A stretch of DNA of 27,849 bases from a virus. Below, one piece after another: positions 15,977 to 23,242 of the stretch (its first letter is position 1; each line of letters starts with the position of its first letter). Position numbers and translations under genes: made by a program. The stretch is taken from IMG/VR virus record IMGVR_UViG_3300002835_000875, positions 1-27,849 of that record, one strand, 5' to 3'. The notes beneath the pieces were generated by a model. That model saw nothing but the letters and a program-made list of their open reading frames with translations, was not told the origin of the DNA and did not search any database.

Positions 15977-16215
15977 ATTTTAAATAATATTCGTTTTGCA
16001 ACTATTGAAATGTAAGCACCTATTCCCGCAACGCCTAACGCGTCAAAAATTGGTTTTATAGTTGGTATGTAACTTGATAAAAGAAACGCAAGCAATACAC
16101 TCCAAAATGTTAAGCACACTATGCAGTTAAATGGCTTGAAGTCCATCCAGTTTGGGAATGGTAATGGGTTGACCGAATAAAATGCCAACCATAAAAATGC
16201 TATGCCTATGCTCAT
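15973..16215 (-). CDS. Small membrane protein
   Basis: The 80-residue protein has an N-terminal hydrophobic stretch (residues 2-14), a second and stronger one around 30-50 preceded by FNCIVCLTFW, and a third candidate near 59-73. The cysteine pair CIVC next to FW at the start of a membrane helix is a pattern seen in small phage membrane proteins. Two or three passes through the inner membrane are likely. It overlaps both neighbours, GT4 and the small unknown gene, by ATGA. It could be a holin by size, but no endolysin is nearby; an anchor or flippase-like helper for the glycosyltransferases is an equally open option. Confidence 0.65.
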   Translation of the reverse strand: MSIGIAFLWLAFYSVNPLPFPNWMDFKPFNCIVCLTFWSVLLAFLLSSYIPTIKPIFDALGVAGIGAYISIVAKRILFKI

Positions 16216-17258
16216 AATATTGATTTATAAAAATTGTAACGTAATTCTGCAACCTTGTCTATGTGGTATTCTTGCACATCTTCGTAAAGTTGCTCGGCTA
16301 ATGTTTCTCGCAAGTCTTTTGAATCGATTAACGCCTTCATGTGTTTGTACCAATCATTTTTGTGCTTTACGCTCAAGCAATTCCAACTATGTTCTATAAG
16401 TCCAATGTATGGATTAACATGCGAAACGATTACCGATTTCTTTTTAAAGCCTGCCTCAAGCATTTTTAAATTTGACTTCATTGAATTAAACCTATTATCA
16501 CGCAATGGAATCAAACTTATATTGATGTTGTCGTAAAATGTGCCATAGTTTAAAACGTCAGTTGCAGGAAACGTCATAAACGAATTAGCATCTGCTGTTC
16601 CTTTTGCGGATAATATACCTGCTATTGCGCAACTCGTCATATCTGTGCCATCGTAACCACCATGCACAACAGTAAATTTAGATTCTGATTGATACAAGTA
16701 TTTGATCGCATCGTGCATTAACAACACATCTTCAAAGTGAGTGATTGAACCACTCCAACCCATGCGTGGTCTTTCAAATTCAACTTGTCTTGCCTCAAAT
16801 TGATTTACTGGATTAATTCCGTTTGGAATAATACCGCATTTTGTTTTACCTATCTCAGCGTTTAAAACTGCTGCCAATCTTTCGTTGGTAGTTGTTACGG
16901 CATAGGCTGATTTTACTGCCTCGACTATTTGCAATGCATGGTTTTTTTGTTTAGATGCACCATGTAAGATGTGCCAAGGTGGCAAAACGTAATCATCATC
17001 TAAATCCAAGATGTATCTTAGCCTAGCTTTTTTTAGTTTTAGAATCAAACTTGAATAATCGCCAGTTTTAGAAAGAAATCTATTAACTACACAAAAATCG
17101 TATTGCATTAAAAAAGAAATCTCGGCCGTGTCTATTTCGTTGATCATGTCAACCTCAACGCCTTCATATTTGCCAATGACTTTATGTGGCTCAACTATTC
17201 GATGAAAGTCAACACCGCTAAATTTTGGATATGAAGGAACGACTATAAGTATTTTCAT
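16212..17258 (-). CDS. Family 4-like glycosyltransferase (GT-B)
   Basis: The 348-residue protein has the two-domain GT-B build. The N-terminal domain starts MKILIVVPSYPKFSGVDFHR and includes YILDLDDDY at 83-90. The domain boundary carries IIPNGIN at 143-149 and MGWSGS at 166-171. The C-terminal donor-binding domain has SMKSNLKMLEAG at 259-270 and a VSHVNPY turn; the usual E-x7-E signature is only partly present (Glu268). It would use an NDP-sugar to modify an unknown acceptor. It overlaps the sigma factor gene upstream by ATGA, so it is the first effector gene after the late regulator. Confidence 0.87.
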   Translation of the reverse strand: MKILIVVPSYPKFSGVDFHRIVEPHKVIGKYEGVEVDMINEIDTAEISFLMQYDFCVVNRFLSKTGDYSSLILKLKKARLRYILDLDDDYVLPPWHILHGASKQKNHALQIVEAVKSAYAVTTTNERLAAVLNAEIGKTKCGIIPNGINPVNQFEARQVEFERPRMGWSGSITHFEDVLLMHDAIKYLYQSESKFTVVHGGYDGTDMTSCAIAGILSAKGTADANSFMTFPATDVLNYGTFYDNINISLIPLRDNRFNSMKSNLKMLEAGFKKKSVIVSHVNPYIGLIEHSWNCLSVKHKNDWYKHMKALIDSKDLRETLAEQLYEDVQEYHIDKVAELRYNFYKSIL

Positions 17259-17764
17259 TTAAATGTTTTTAATTTGTTTTTAACTGCTCTTAACGCTGAG
17301 TAACTAATGCCTGTTATCTTTTCAACCTTTTTCATGTTGCCATGTTCGTTGTAAAGCAATACGACTCTATTTTCAAACTCAGATAATTCAAGCATGAATA
17401 ATTCTGCTCGCCTATTTATTTGCTCATCGTATTTGATTTCTTCAACTTCTTCTTTAATGTCAGAAATATAATAAGGCATTCTTTGCTTGTGTTCTGGTTC
17501 GTCTTGATCGTCTATGCAAATCAATTCAAATTCATTCTTTAAAACTAATTTGCCAAACGTTCCTGTCTTACTTGACATATTGCGAACGATGCAATAAAAC
17601 CAAAAATTAAGACCATCTAATCTTGGCAATCTATCTTCTGGCATTTCAAGAATCTTCAAGCATACTTCTTGCATTATGTCTTCGGCATATGAGTGATTCA
17701 AAACTTTGCAAATCTTTTTAAAATTTGGATCGCTAACTATTTTTTGAATCAATGCATTTCTCAT
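17255..17764 (-). CDS. Sigma-70-like factor (regions 2 and 4), likely late-gene regulator
   Basis: The 169-residue protein has the minimal sigma build. Residues about 20-65 match region 2 (YAEDIMQEVCLKILE, then LNFWFYCIVRNM). An acidic linker covers 83-115. Region 4 lies at about 125-168, with LSEFENRVVLLY and the helix-turn-helix GNMKKVEKITGISYSALRAVKNKLK split across it. Such a factor would bind host RNA polymerase core and direct it to phage promoters. It is the second gene of the operon that runs through terminase, tail and head genes, so late switching is the natural role. Its start overlaps the upstream 48-residue gene by ATGA. Alternative: a sigma-derived DNA-binding protein without polymerase binding. 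Confidence 0.82.
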   Translation of the reverse strand: MRNALIQKIVSDPNFKKICKVLNHSYAEDIMQEVCLKILEMPEDRLPRLDGLNFWFYCIVRNMSSKTGTFGKLVLKNEFELICIDDQDEPEHKQRMPYYISDIKEEVEEIKYDEQINRRAELFMLELSEFENRVVLLYNEHGNMKKVEKITGISYSALRAVKNKLKTFK

Positions 17765-17907
17765 TGCTTAGAAAAAGTATTTTGGATTTTTGTTCTTACT
17801 GCTTCCATTCCACCTGTTCTAATAATATCGTCAACCAATAACATCACTGTCACAGGTTGCCTTGTTTTTCCCTTTGGTCTTCCGCGTTTACTTTTTACTA
17901 TTTCCAT
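17761..17907 (-). CDS. 48-residue basic protein before the sigma gene
   Basis: A short frame from ATG at 17907 to TGA at 17761, overlapping the sigma factor start by ATGA. The protein begins MEIVKSKRGRPKGKTRQP, an AT-hook-like basic motif, and then has a helical C-terminal half (VDDIIRTGGMEAVRTKIQ). It may bind DNA or partner the sigma factor. The reading frame, the coupling and the basic motif support a real gene despite its size. Confidence 0.7.
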   Translation of the reverse strand: MEIVKSKRGRPKGKTRQPVTVMLLVDDIIRTGGMEAVRTKIQNTFSKQ

Positions 17908-17911
17908 TTGA

Positions 17912-17919
17912 CAAAAATA
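17912..17919 (-). promoter_or_regulatory. Candidate promoter -7 element for the late operon
   Basis: TATTTTTG on the minus strand fits the Bacteroidota -7 consensus TAnnTTTG and shares TTTTTGTC with the early promoter at 23560. It lies only four bases before the ATG at 17907, so the transcript would be nearly leaderless. There is no clear TTTG 19 bases further upstream (TTTT instead). Tentative. Confidence 0.4.
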
Positions 17920-17945
17920 TTAATTAAATTTAAACTAAAAAACTT

Positions 17946-18263
17946 TTAAACGAATATTTGCTTAAAATCATTTAAAGAGCGTATAACGAAGTATTTTTGC
18001 CCAAGTGATATAACACTACTCTCAAAGTGTTTTTGAGCCATAGATTGAGTATTAATATCGTTCTTGACCTCAACAAATATTACTTGACCTTGCAAAATTA
18101 CAATTAAATCACTTACGCCAGTTAACACTCCACTTGTTTTAAAGTTCTTATTAGTGTAGGTCGCTTCGTTTGGCACACTAAATATTAAACCTAAACCTTT
18201 TCGAGTATATTCGTTTCTGAACCATACTATAATTTCTGCTTGTATTTGGAATTCGCTTTTCAT
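17946..18263 (-). CDS. VRR-NUC domain nuclease
   Basis: The 105-residue protein is a complete single-domain VRR-NUC nuclease of the PD-(D/E)xK fold. It shows Glu10 in an N-terminal helix (QIQAEIIVWFR), SVPN at 29-32, SGVLTGVSDLIV at 44-55 with the catalytic Asp52, EVK at 65-67, and Gln77 in the following helix. Phage members are thought to cut branched or flap DNA, so a role in processing recombination or replication intermediates is likely. It follows the repeat array and is separated from the 48-residue gene by 38 bases. Confidence 0.9.
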   Translation of the reverse strand: MKSEFQIQAEIIVWFRNEYTRKGLGLIFSVPNEATYTNKNFKTSGVLTGVSDLIVILQGQVIFVEVKNDINTQSMAQKHFESSVISLGQKYFVIRSLNDFKQIFV

Positions 18264-18281
18264 TTTGGTATTTAGTAATAA

Positions 18282-18437
18282 AGTAACAGAAAGTAACAGC
18301 TCTCAAATGTTAACTGTTACTTAGAGTACCATAGGTTGTAACAGAGTAACAGTACTTTTTAAAAAGTTTATAAATTTAAATATAGTTAAATTATTATATA
18401 GGAAGTTGGTAACATATAGTTCTAGTTACTGTTACTG
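18282..18437. repeat. GTAACAG iteron-like array in AT-rich gap; candidate origin or operator
   Basis: The seven-base unit GTAACAG occurs at 18283, 18293, 18338 and 18346 on the plus strand and as CTGTTAC at 18314 and 18429; several copies are extended to AGTAACAG. The first pair forms a perfect 10-base tandem repeat when read on the minus strand (CTGTTACTTT twice). Between 18353 and 18405 the DNA is almost only A and T. The array fills the 184-base non-coding gap between the SF3 helicase and VRR-NUC genes, the largest untranslated gap in the window. Iterons beside an AT-rich stretch near a replicative helicase suggest an origin; promoter operators for the VRR-NUC gene are the alternative. Confidence 0.6.
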
Positions 18438-18447
18438 AGTTAAGTTA

Positions 18448-19953
18448 TTATAAATCAATAGTTTGATTAAAATTAGCAAATTTCTTTTTGGTAAATTTAT
18501 AAGGTCTACCAGTCTTTTTGTCTTCATTTAGGTTCGAAAATGGGTGATATTTACATAATTCGGTATTCATTTTCATTTCTGCTCTTATTATTTTTGAAAT
18601 ATAGTGAATTGATATTTGATTGTCTCTCGAAAACCATCTTTCTTTAATATCGCTTGCACTAGCATAGAAGGATTCTATTTGCGAGTTATTTAAAAAGAAA
18701 TCCTCTAAGTGGTATTCTAACTCCTTGCGTAAGCCTGATTTGCTTTCTTCCATGATAACGTCTAGTTGGTTAGTTTTAATTTGGTCAGATGTAAATATCA
18801 TGCGTGATTTCGTGAAGTCAATTGCAGGTAACTCGGTAAGGAATTTCAAGAAGCTAGGTATTTCAGCACCAAGGTCTAATTCAACTAAAGTGTTTAATGC
18901 TTGTATTTTTGGGACTTTACGAATCCAAAACCTGATTTCATCTTCTTCTACTTTTAAGAAGTCTTCTTCTTTATTAGTGCAAAGAATCACTTTTCCATAA
19001 AATGGAATAGCGTAATTAGAAACAAACTTTTGATTTACTATTATTTCTTTTTGGGTTGCTAATGCTTTTAAGCGTTCTATCGTGCTAGATTTCTCGATTG
19101 TAGTTTCGTCTATTAAAATAATATTCTTATCGCTATACGAACTATTAAAATCACTTGCAAGCACGCTTGGCGATATTAACGCTGTGTTGTTTCCAAATAG
19201 CATCGAAATCCAATTTAAGAAAGTAGTTTTACCTGTGCCGCGTTCTTTTGATACAAGGCAGAGAATTGGCAGTGGTTGTTTTGGGTAAAGATATAAGCAT
19301 TGCATGTAAGTTAACGCAAGCATTACTTGTTCATCTCCAAAGATATGGCAAAGCATTGTTGCGGTAGCAGGAAAGTCATCGATTGAAATATCTTGCTTTT
19401 CGGATGGCTTATGCGGGAATGGTGAATATTGATTATAACAACCTTCAAAGACTAACGAGTATTCGGTGTTGTTAGGTTCGAGAGTAAAATCGTTAAATTT
19501 AGGAATCAATTGAATAAAGTCTTTGCCATGATCGTCAACAATGGTTTGCTTGTTAGTTGCTTTCATAGTCACAAGATTATATCCATATCGGTTTGATTTA
19601 GGAAACACATGAAAGTAATCAACACCAACGCGGATGTATGGAATTTCACATTTAATAATATCAAATTTAATATACGACTCGGCATGTTCTTGGTTGCCAT
19701 TAAACATTATTTCGGTTAGCAACATAAATTTGGTTGTGATGCCATCTGTTTGAAGATTTTTATATTCGCGATGAATTTTGACAGTTCCATTTAATAAGTC
19801 GGTGCAAAAAGTATCATAGCCATCAACAAGTTTGATTTGAATTTTTGTAGAGGATATTATTTTAAAATCTTTTTGGCCTGAGAATATAGAAACGAAATCG
19901 CCAAAGTGATTAAAGTAATCTATTGGGTTATATTTGTAATTTGATTTGCTCAT
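18448..19953 (-). CDS. SF3/D5-like replicative helicase (DUF5906-type)
   Basis: The 501-residue protein has an unassigned N-terminal half (1-200) and a helicase core. Walker A is RGTGKTTF within residues 238-245, Walker B is IILIDET at 278-284, and the SF3 motif C is GKVILCTN at 320-327. This fits the DUF5906/D5 group of phage helicases, which unwind DNA at the replication fork and often carry a primase N-terminally. No archaeo-eukaryotic primase motif is clear in residues 1-200. The start overlaps the coiled-coil gene upstream by 26 bases. Directly downstream is the repeat array that may be the origin. The C-terminus (about 440-490) is basic and could bind DNA. Confidence 0.88.
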   Translation of the reverse strand: MSKSNYKYNPIDYFNHFGDFVSIFSGQKDFKIISSTKIQIKLVDGYDTFCTDLLNGTVKIHREYKNLQTDGITTKFMLLTEIMFNGNQEHAESYIKFDIIKCEIPYIRVGVDYFHVFPKSNRYGYNLVTMKATNKQTIVDDHGKDFIQLIPKFNDFTLEPNNTEYSLVFEGCYNQYSPFPHKPSEKQDISIDDFPATATMLCHIFGDEQVMLALTYMQCLYLYPKQPLPILCLVSKERGTGKTTFLNWISMLFGNNTALISPSVLASDFNSSYSDKNIILIDETTIEKSSTIERLKALATQKEIIVNQKFVSNYAIPFYGKVILCTNKEEDFLKVEEDEIRFWIRKVPKIQALNTLVELDLGAEIPSFLKFLTELPAIDFTKSRMIFTSDQIKTNQLDVIMEESKSGLRKELEYHLEDFFLNNSQIESFYASASDIKERWFSRDNQISIHYISKIIRAEMKMNTELCKYHPFSNLNEDKKTGRPYKFTKKKFANFNQTIDL

Positions 19954-20269
19954 ATAGAAAGTCGATTGTTTTAAGTAGTTCTAAATTTTCTTTTTGTAAT
20001 TTAAATGATTTTTTGCGAGCGGAAAGTTCGTCTAAGTAAACATTACCAATTCTATTAAAAACAAAGTAAAGTGATTTTAAAGTTTTAATTGCGTTTTCTT
20101 TTCTTGCTCCTTCTAGTAAATCAACCGACTCGTCAAACTTTTGAATTATTGATTTAAGGTGTTCAATTGTTCGCAGGTTTTGTTCTTCGGCTCTATCACG
20201 TTCTTCAATTTCTCGCGTTTTAAAATATAGTTGTTCAAGTGTTTCAAGGTATCTTTTTTTATAATCCAT
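19928..20269 (-). CDS. Coiled-coil protein in replication operon, unknown function
   Basis: The 113-residue protein is almost entirely charged helix: RYLETLEQLYFKTREIEERDR at the start (split over two heptads), a central LKSIIQKFDES and a C-terminal LQKENLELLKTIDFLYEQI with leucines in heptad spacing. No enzyme motif is present. It overlaps the SF2 helicase stop by 11 bases and the SF3 helicase start by 26 bases, so it is translated between the two helicases. A loader, adaptor or helicase regulator is a reasonable but unproven guess. Confidence 0.7.
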   Translation of the reverse strand: MDYKKRYLETLEQLYFKTREIEERDRAEEQNLRTIEHLKSIIQKFDESVDLLEGARKENAIKTLKSLYFVFNRIGNVYLDELSARKKSFKLQKENLELLKTIDFLYEQIKLQI

Positions 20270-21842
20270 ATAGTCTTTTTAATTTATCAATGATTTTATC
20301 AGTCAATGCATTGTTAGTTCTGTTCATTCCTTCTAAACTATTACTCAAGCGATAGTATTGTTTTATGTATGATCTAATTCTTGGCTCAAGTGTATCGTTT
20401 GAAATTCGGTTGCAGAACGTTTGAGCATCACCATGAAACTTCCAAAGGTCAACGTATCGGTCGGTAATTATATTCCAATAGTGCGACTTGCCTAATTGGT
20501 TTCGTTGGCAATATTCAAGTATTTTATTTCCGTTAGGCCATTTAATTTCAACACTGGCGGTTGTTAGCCTATCGGTGTTGTCTGTTTCTAAAGTTCTGCC
20601 TGCTTTCGCTTTCGCTTTATTTTTGTGACCACATTCAGCGCATGGTTCTAAAGCAGAGCCAAGCCAATTAAATCCGCAAGAATCGCATTCTATTAATTGC
20701 GGTTTGGTTTGTTTTGGTTTTGATGTTCCGTTGTAAAATATATCTTTCCAATTACGATTATAACTCCAAGGCATAAATCTATCAACGTTTCCTCCAAGAT
20801 CAATTACAATAAAATGATCTTTAAATATTTTGTCACTTGGTCTAGCACCTCTGCCTATAATTTGCAAGTATAACGATAATGATTTAGTTGGTCGGTTAAT
20901 TATTATTGCTTCAACCTCTTTTACATCAAAGCCCGTTGTAAATGTACCTGTTGAAACCAATATAGCACCAGGTGTATTTCTAAACCACTCAACCATTTCT
21001 TTGCGTTCGCTCGCGTTATTGTGTACTGAATCGTATGAACGTATAGGGTAGCCATTAAACGTTTCGCACAAAGATGGATTTTGTTTTGTTGACGCGGTGA
21101 AGATCATTGTCTTTTTGCCTTCGCATTTATCCAAATATTCCGCCAATACGTTTTGATCGTGCTTGATTGATTCGGCTGCAATTTGGTTTTTATCTTCAAT
21201 GTCTTTTACTTCTGAATAATAATTGTATTTAAAAACTAAATCCTTTACCAAGCTACCTTGCTCAATAAGTTCTTCAATCGATGGGCCGATGAATATTTCG
21301 TTATAGAATTCTGATAGCGTTATTGGCCTTGACCATTTAGATGCTTCTTCATTAAAGCAGCATATTGTTTTTTGTGTGTAGATGTTATAGCAATATTGAC
21401 ATTGATAATAACTTTCGCGATCATTTATTATTGGCGTGGCAGTAAATCCAATACGTTTTGCCTCTGGAAAGAAATCAAACGTTTTAACGTGGATTTGTTC
21501 ATGTGCTTCGTCAATGATAAGTATATCAACATTTGGTGGGATAATACGCCTAGCATACAGCGTTTGAGTCATAGCAACCATAACATTGCAACGTGTAAGA
21601 GAATATTTACCTTTTGAGGTTATTGGTTCGCAATCTATTCCAAATGCTTTTAAAGTGTTAGCGGTTTGAATTACTAACTCCTCGCGATGCACTGAGATAA
21701 TAATACGCTTTGTTGGCAACGCTTGAATAATTCCGCCAATGATTACAGTCTTGCCTGCGCCAGTAGCTGCTTGTATTAAGCAACTACTAGTGGCGTTTAC
21801 GGCTTGACTAACTAATTGTTGTTGGTAAGGTCTGAGAATCAT
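20259..21842 (-). CDS. SF2 (DEAH-type) helicase with zinc-ribbon-like cysteines
   Basis: The 527-residue protein has all the main SF2 motifs: RPYQ at 4-7, Walker A AATGAGKT at 25-32, DEAH at 111-114, TATP at 134-137, the second RecA-like domain with STGTFTTGFDV near 297-307, and motif VI QIIGRGARPS at 327-336. Two cysteine groups stand out. One lies in an insert at 148-162 (CQYC and CC). The other, at 386-404 (CDSC and CAEC), is a four-cysteine zinc ribbon. The protein resembles UvrB/RecG-like DEAD helicases of phages such as UvsW-type enzymes, which remodel branched DNA or R-loops. It overlaps the TAGT-like gene by ATGA. Substrate is inferred. Confidence 0.92.
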   Translation of the reverse strand: MILRPYQQQLVSQAVNATSSCLIQAATGAGKTVIIGGIIQALPTKRIIISVHREELVIQTANTLKAFGIDCEPITSKGKYSLTRCNVMVAMTQTLYARRIIPPNVDILIIDEAHEQIHVKTFDFFPEAKRIGFTATPIINDRESYYQCQYCYNIYTQKTICCFNEEASKWSRPITLSEFYNEIFIGPSIEELIEQGSLVKDLVFKYNYYSEVKDIEDKNQIAAESIKHDQNVLAEYLDKCEGKKTMIFTASTKQNPSLCETFNGYPIRSYDSVHNNASERKEMVEWFRNTPGAILVSTGTFTTGFDVKEVEAIIINRPTKSLSLYLQIIGRGARPSDKIFKDHFIVIDLGGNVDRFMPWSYNRNWKDIFYNGTSKPKQTKPQLIECDSCGFNWLGSALEPCAECGHKNKAKAKAGRTLETDNTDRLTTASVEIKWPNGNKILEYCQRNQLGKSHYWNIITDRYVDLWKFHGDAQTFCNRISNDTLEPRIRSYIKQYYRLSNSLEGMNRTNNALTDKIIDKLKRLYGL

Positions 21843-22678
21843 TTTTTATGCCTCTCGTCTAATATCATTGGAGTTGTGTTAACCCATTTGATTAAGTGGT
21901 GAATTCTTATATTGCTAGTATTCATCATTGAAACTTTAACTCCACTCGGATGCATCATTACTGTTGTAAAAGATTTGCAGTATGTTCCATATTTTAAATA
22001 CATATCAGTAATACCGCTTTTTTGACTCTGCGTTTGTGCTTGGTCTAATTGGATAGAAGTAAAAGTAAAAAACAATTCGCCTCTACTACCAAGTGTTGTG
22101 TATGTGTTAACATCTTCGTTCATTGCGCCAACAAATTGAAATCGCTTTTTTGTACTACATACAAAAGAATTCATGCATTTTCTTTTTAATTTAGTTGTAC
22201 TAAACCCTCCAATATGATCTCCACCCTGAGAAAATGCAATTGATTTTATGTTTATATTACTATCTAAAAAACCAACAAAGGTTGAAAACACTTTATTTAT
22301 ATTATTAACCCTTGCTTCATATCCTAATTTATTTTCAAACCTAAATTTAAATTGAGAATAATCATCATCAAGTTCTATAAAATAAGTAATACCTATTTCC
22401 TCTGCTATATCAAAACAAGCATTTCTAGCGTGGGTAATTGTTCTGCGTTCATCAAAATTATTTCCCTCATCAACTTTATCGGCTATTGCTTTTTTATCAA
22501 ATATCTTAACGTTTTCAATTCCGAAATTCTTTTGATATTGCTCAATAGTTTTATCTTCATTATCTACAATAAAATAAACCTTGCCAGTATATCCGCACTT
22601 TTTTAAAGTTGCTAAGGTTTTTATATTATCTGGCCTTCCATGTGTTAAAATAAACACCGCGAAATTATTATTCTCCAT
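21839..22678 (-). CDS. TAGT-like glycosyltransferase (DNA-hypermodification type)
   Basis: The 279-residue protein opens with FAVFILTHGRPDNIKTLATL and YTGKVYFIVDNED (residues 6-42). It has HARNACFDIA at 83-92 and the metal-binding FIELDDDY at 100-107. This pattern is the TET-associated glycosyltransferase (TAGT) family, GT-A enzymes that in phages lie beside TET/JBP oxygenases and add sugars to oxidised pyrimidines in DNA. No TET/JBP oxygenase, thymidylate-synthase-like hydroxymethylase or kinase is visible in this window, so the base it would modify is open. It is coupled to the helical protein upstream (11-base overlap) and the SF2 helicase downstream (ATGA), placing it in the DNA-replication operon rather than with the late glycosyltransferases. 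Confidence 0.78.
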   Translation of the reverse strand: MENNNFAVFILTHGRPDNIKTLATLKKCGYTGKVYFIVDNEDKTIEQYQKNFGIENVKIFDKKAIADKVDEGNNFDERRTITHARNACFDIAEEIGITYFIELDDDYSQFKFRFENKLGYEARVNNINKVFSTFVGFLDSNINIKSIAFSQGGDHIGGFSTTKLKRKCMNSFVCSTKKRFQFVGAMNEDVNTYTTLGSRGELFFTFTSIQLDQAQTQSQKSGITDMYLKYGTYCKSFTTVMMHPSGVKVSMMNTSNIRIHHLIKWVNTTPMILDERHKK

Positions 22679-23066
22679 ATTCTTCTAAGTATTGAGTTTT
22701 AATTTCATCGCATAGCCTAACATAGCCAAGTTGAATTGCTTTTTCAAAGTCAATAATTACCAATGCAGACTTTTCCATTAAGTTTTGCACTTCTTTTGAT
22801 GAATTAGCATAGTAATCTGCTATTCTTTCATAGTTAAAAACTGTATGCCTTTTAGCTGCTTCTATTAAAAATTTTTTGTCTTCGTCACTTACTTTAGAAT
22901 TGTTGATCTCATTAATTAACCTATCTGTTTTAAGTTTATCATATAGCGACATAACATGTGGCTTTTGATTTTTAGGCTCATAAATTGGCGTTTCAATTTT
23001 TTTAGAGTATTTTGAATCTTCTTGGTTTGGTGCATACTCTTGGCCAAACATATTAATTTGTTTCAT
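22668..23066 (-). CDS. Helical protein coupled to the TAGT-like gene
   Basis: The preferred start is the ATG at 23066 (MKQINMFGQEY), giving 132 residues; a frame up to 23123 exists but would overlap the upstream small gene, and the ATGA junction with that gene supports 23066. After a proline/lysine-rich lead (YEPKNQKPHVMSLYDKL) comes a conserved-looking helical domain: DEDKKFLIEAAKRHTVFNYE, then LMEKSALVIIDFEKAIQLGYV. I recall similar C-terminal segments near phage DNA-modification genes, but cannot verify it. No catalytic residues are evident. Its 11-base overlap with the TAGT-like gene suggests a joint function. Confidence 0.75.
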   Translation of the reverse strand: MKQINMFGQEYAPNQEDSKYSKKIETPIYEPKNQKPHVMSLYDKLKTDRLINEINNSKVSDEDKKFLIEAAKRHTVFNYERIADYYANSSKEVQNLMEKSALVIIDFEKAIQLGYVRLCDEIKTQYLEEYGE

Positions 23067-23242
23067 ACGAATTGATTTATATAAGGTAAAGTTTTTGATG
23101 TTCCAACTCCAAGTATTCTGCAAGGAAAGTTTAATGCGTTAAACGTATCTAATGCAATTTGCATTGATTTTGCTTGCAACTGATACTGATTAATGATTAG
23201 TTTAGTGTTAGTTGGAGAGATGTAAATTATGAAATTTTTCAT
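23063..23242 (-). CDS. 59-residue protein, unknown function
   Basis: ATG at 23242 to TGA at 23063, overlapping both neighbours by ATGA. The protein begins MKNFIIYISPTNTKLIIN, continues with a helix (QLQAKSMQIALDTFNAL) and ends PCRILGVGTSKTLPYINQF. It looks like a small alpha/beta fold. No family is recognised. The double coupling in a tight series of small genes supports its reality. Confidence 0.65.
   Translation of the reverse strand: MKNFIIYISPTNTKLIINQYQLQAKSMQIALDTFNALNFPCRILGVGTSKTLPYINQFV

Noticed and set aside
15973-16215. Holin
   Set aside because: Size and membrane segments would allow it, but no endolysin or spanin is adjacent and the gene is coupled to glycosyltransferases, so I did not name it as a holin.
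18282-18437. CRISPR array
   Set aside because: Units are only seven to ten bases, occur in both orientations and have no regular spacers; no cas gene is near.
23067-23123. Extended N-terminus for the helical protein before the TAGT-like gene
   Set aside because: It would overlap most of the end of the upstream 59-residue gene; the ATGA junction at 23063-23066 fits the operon pattern.
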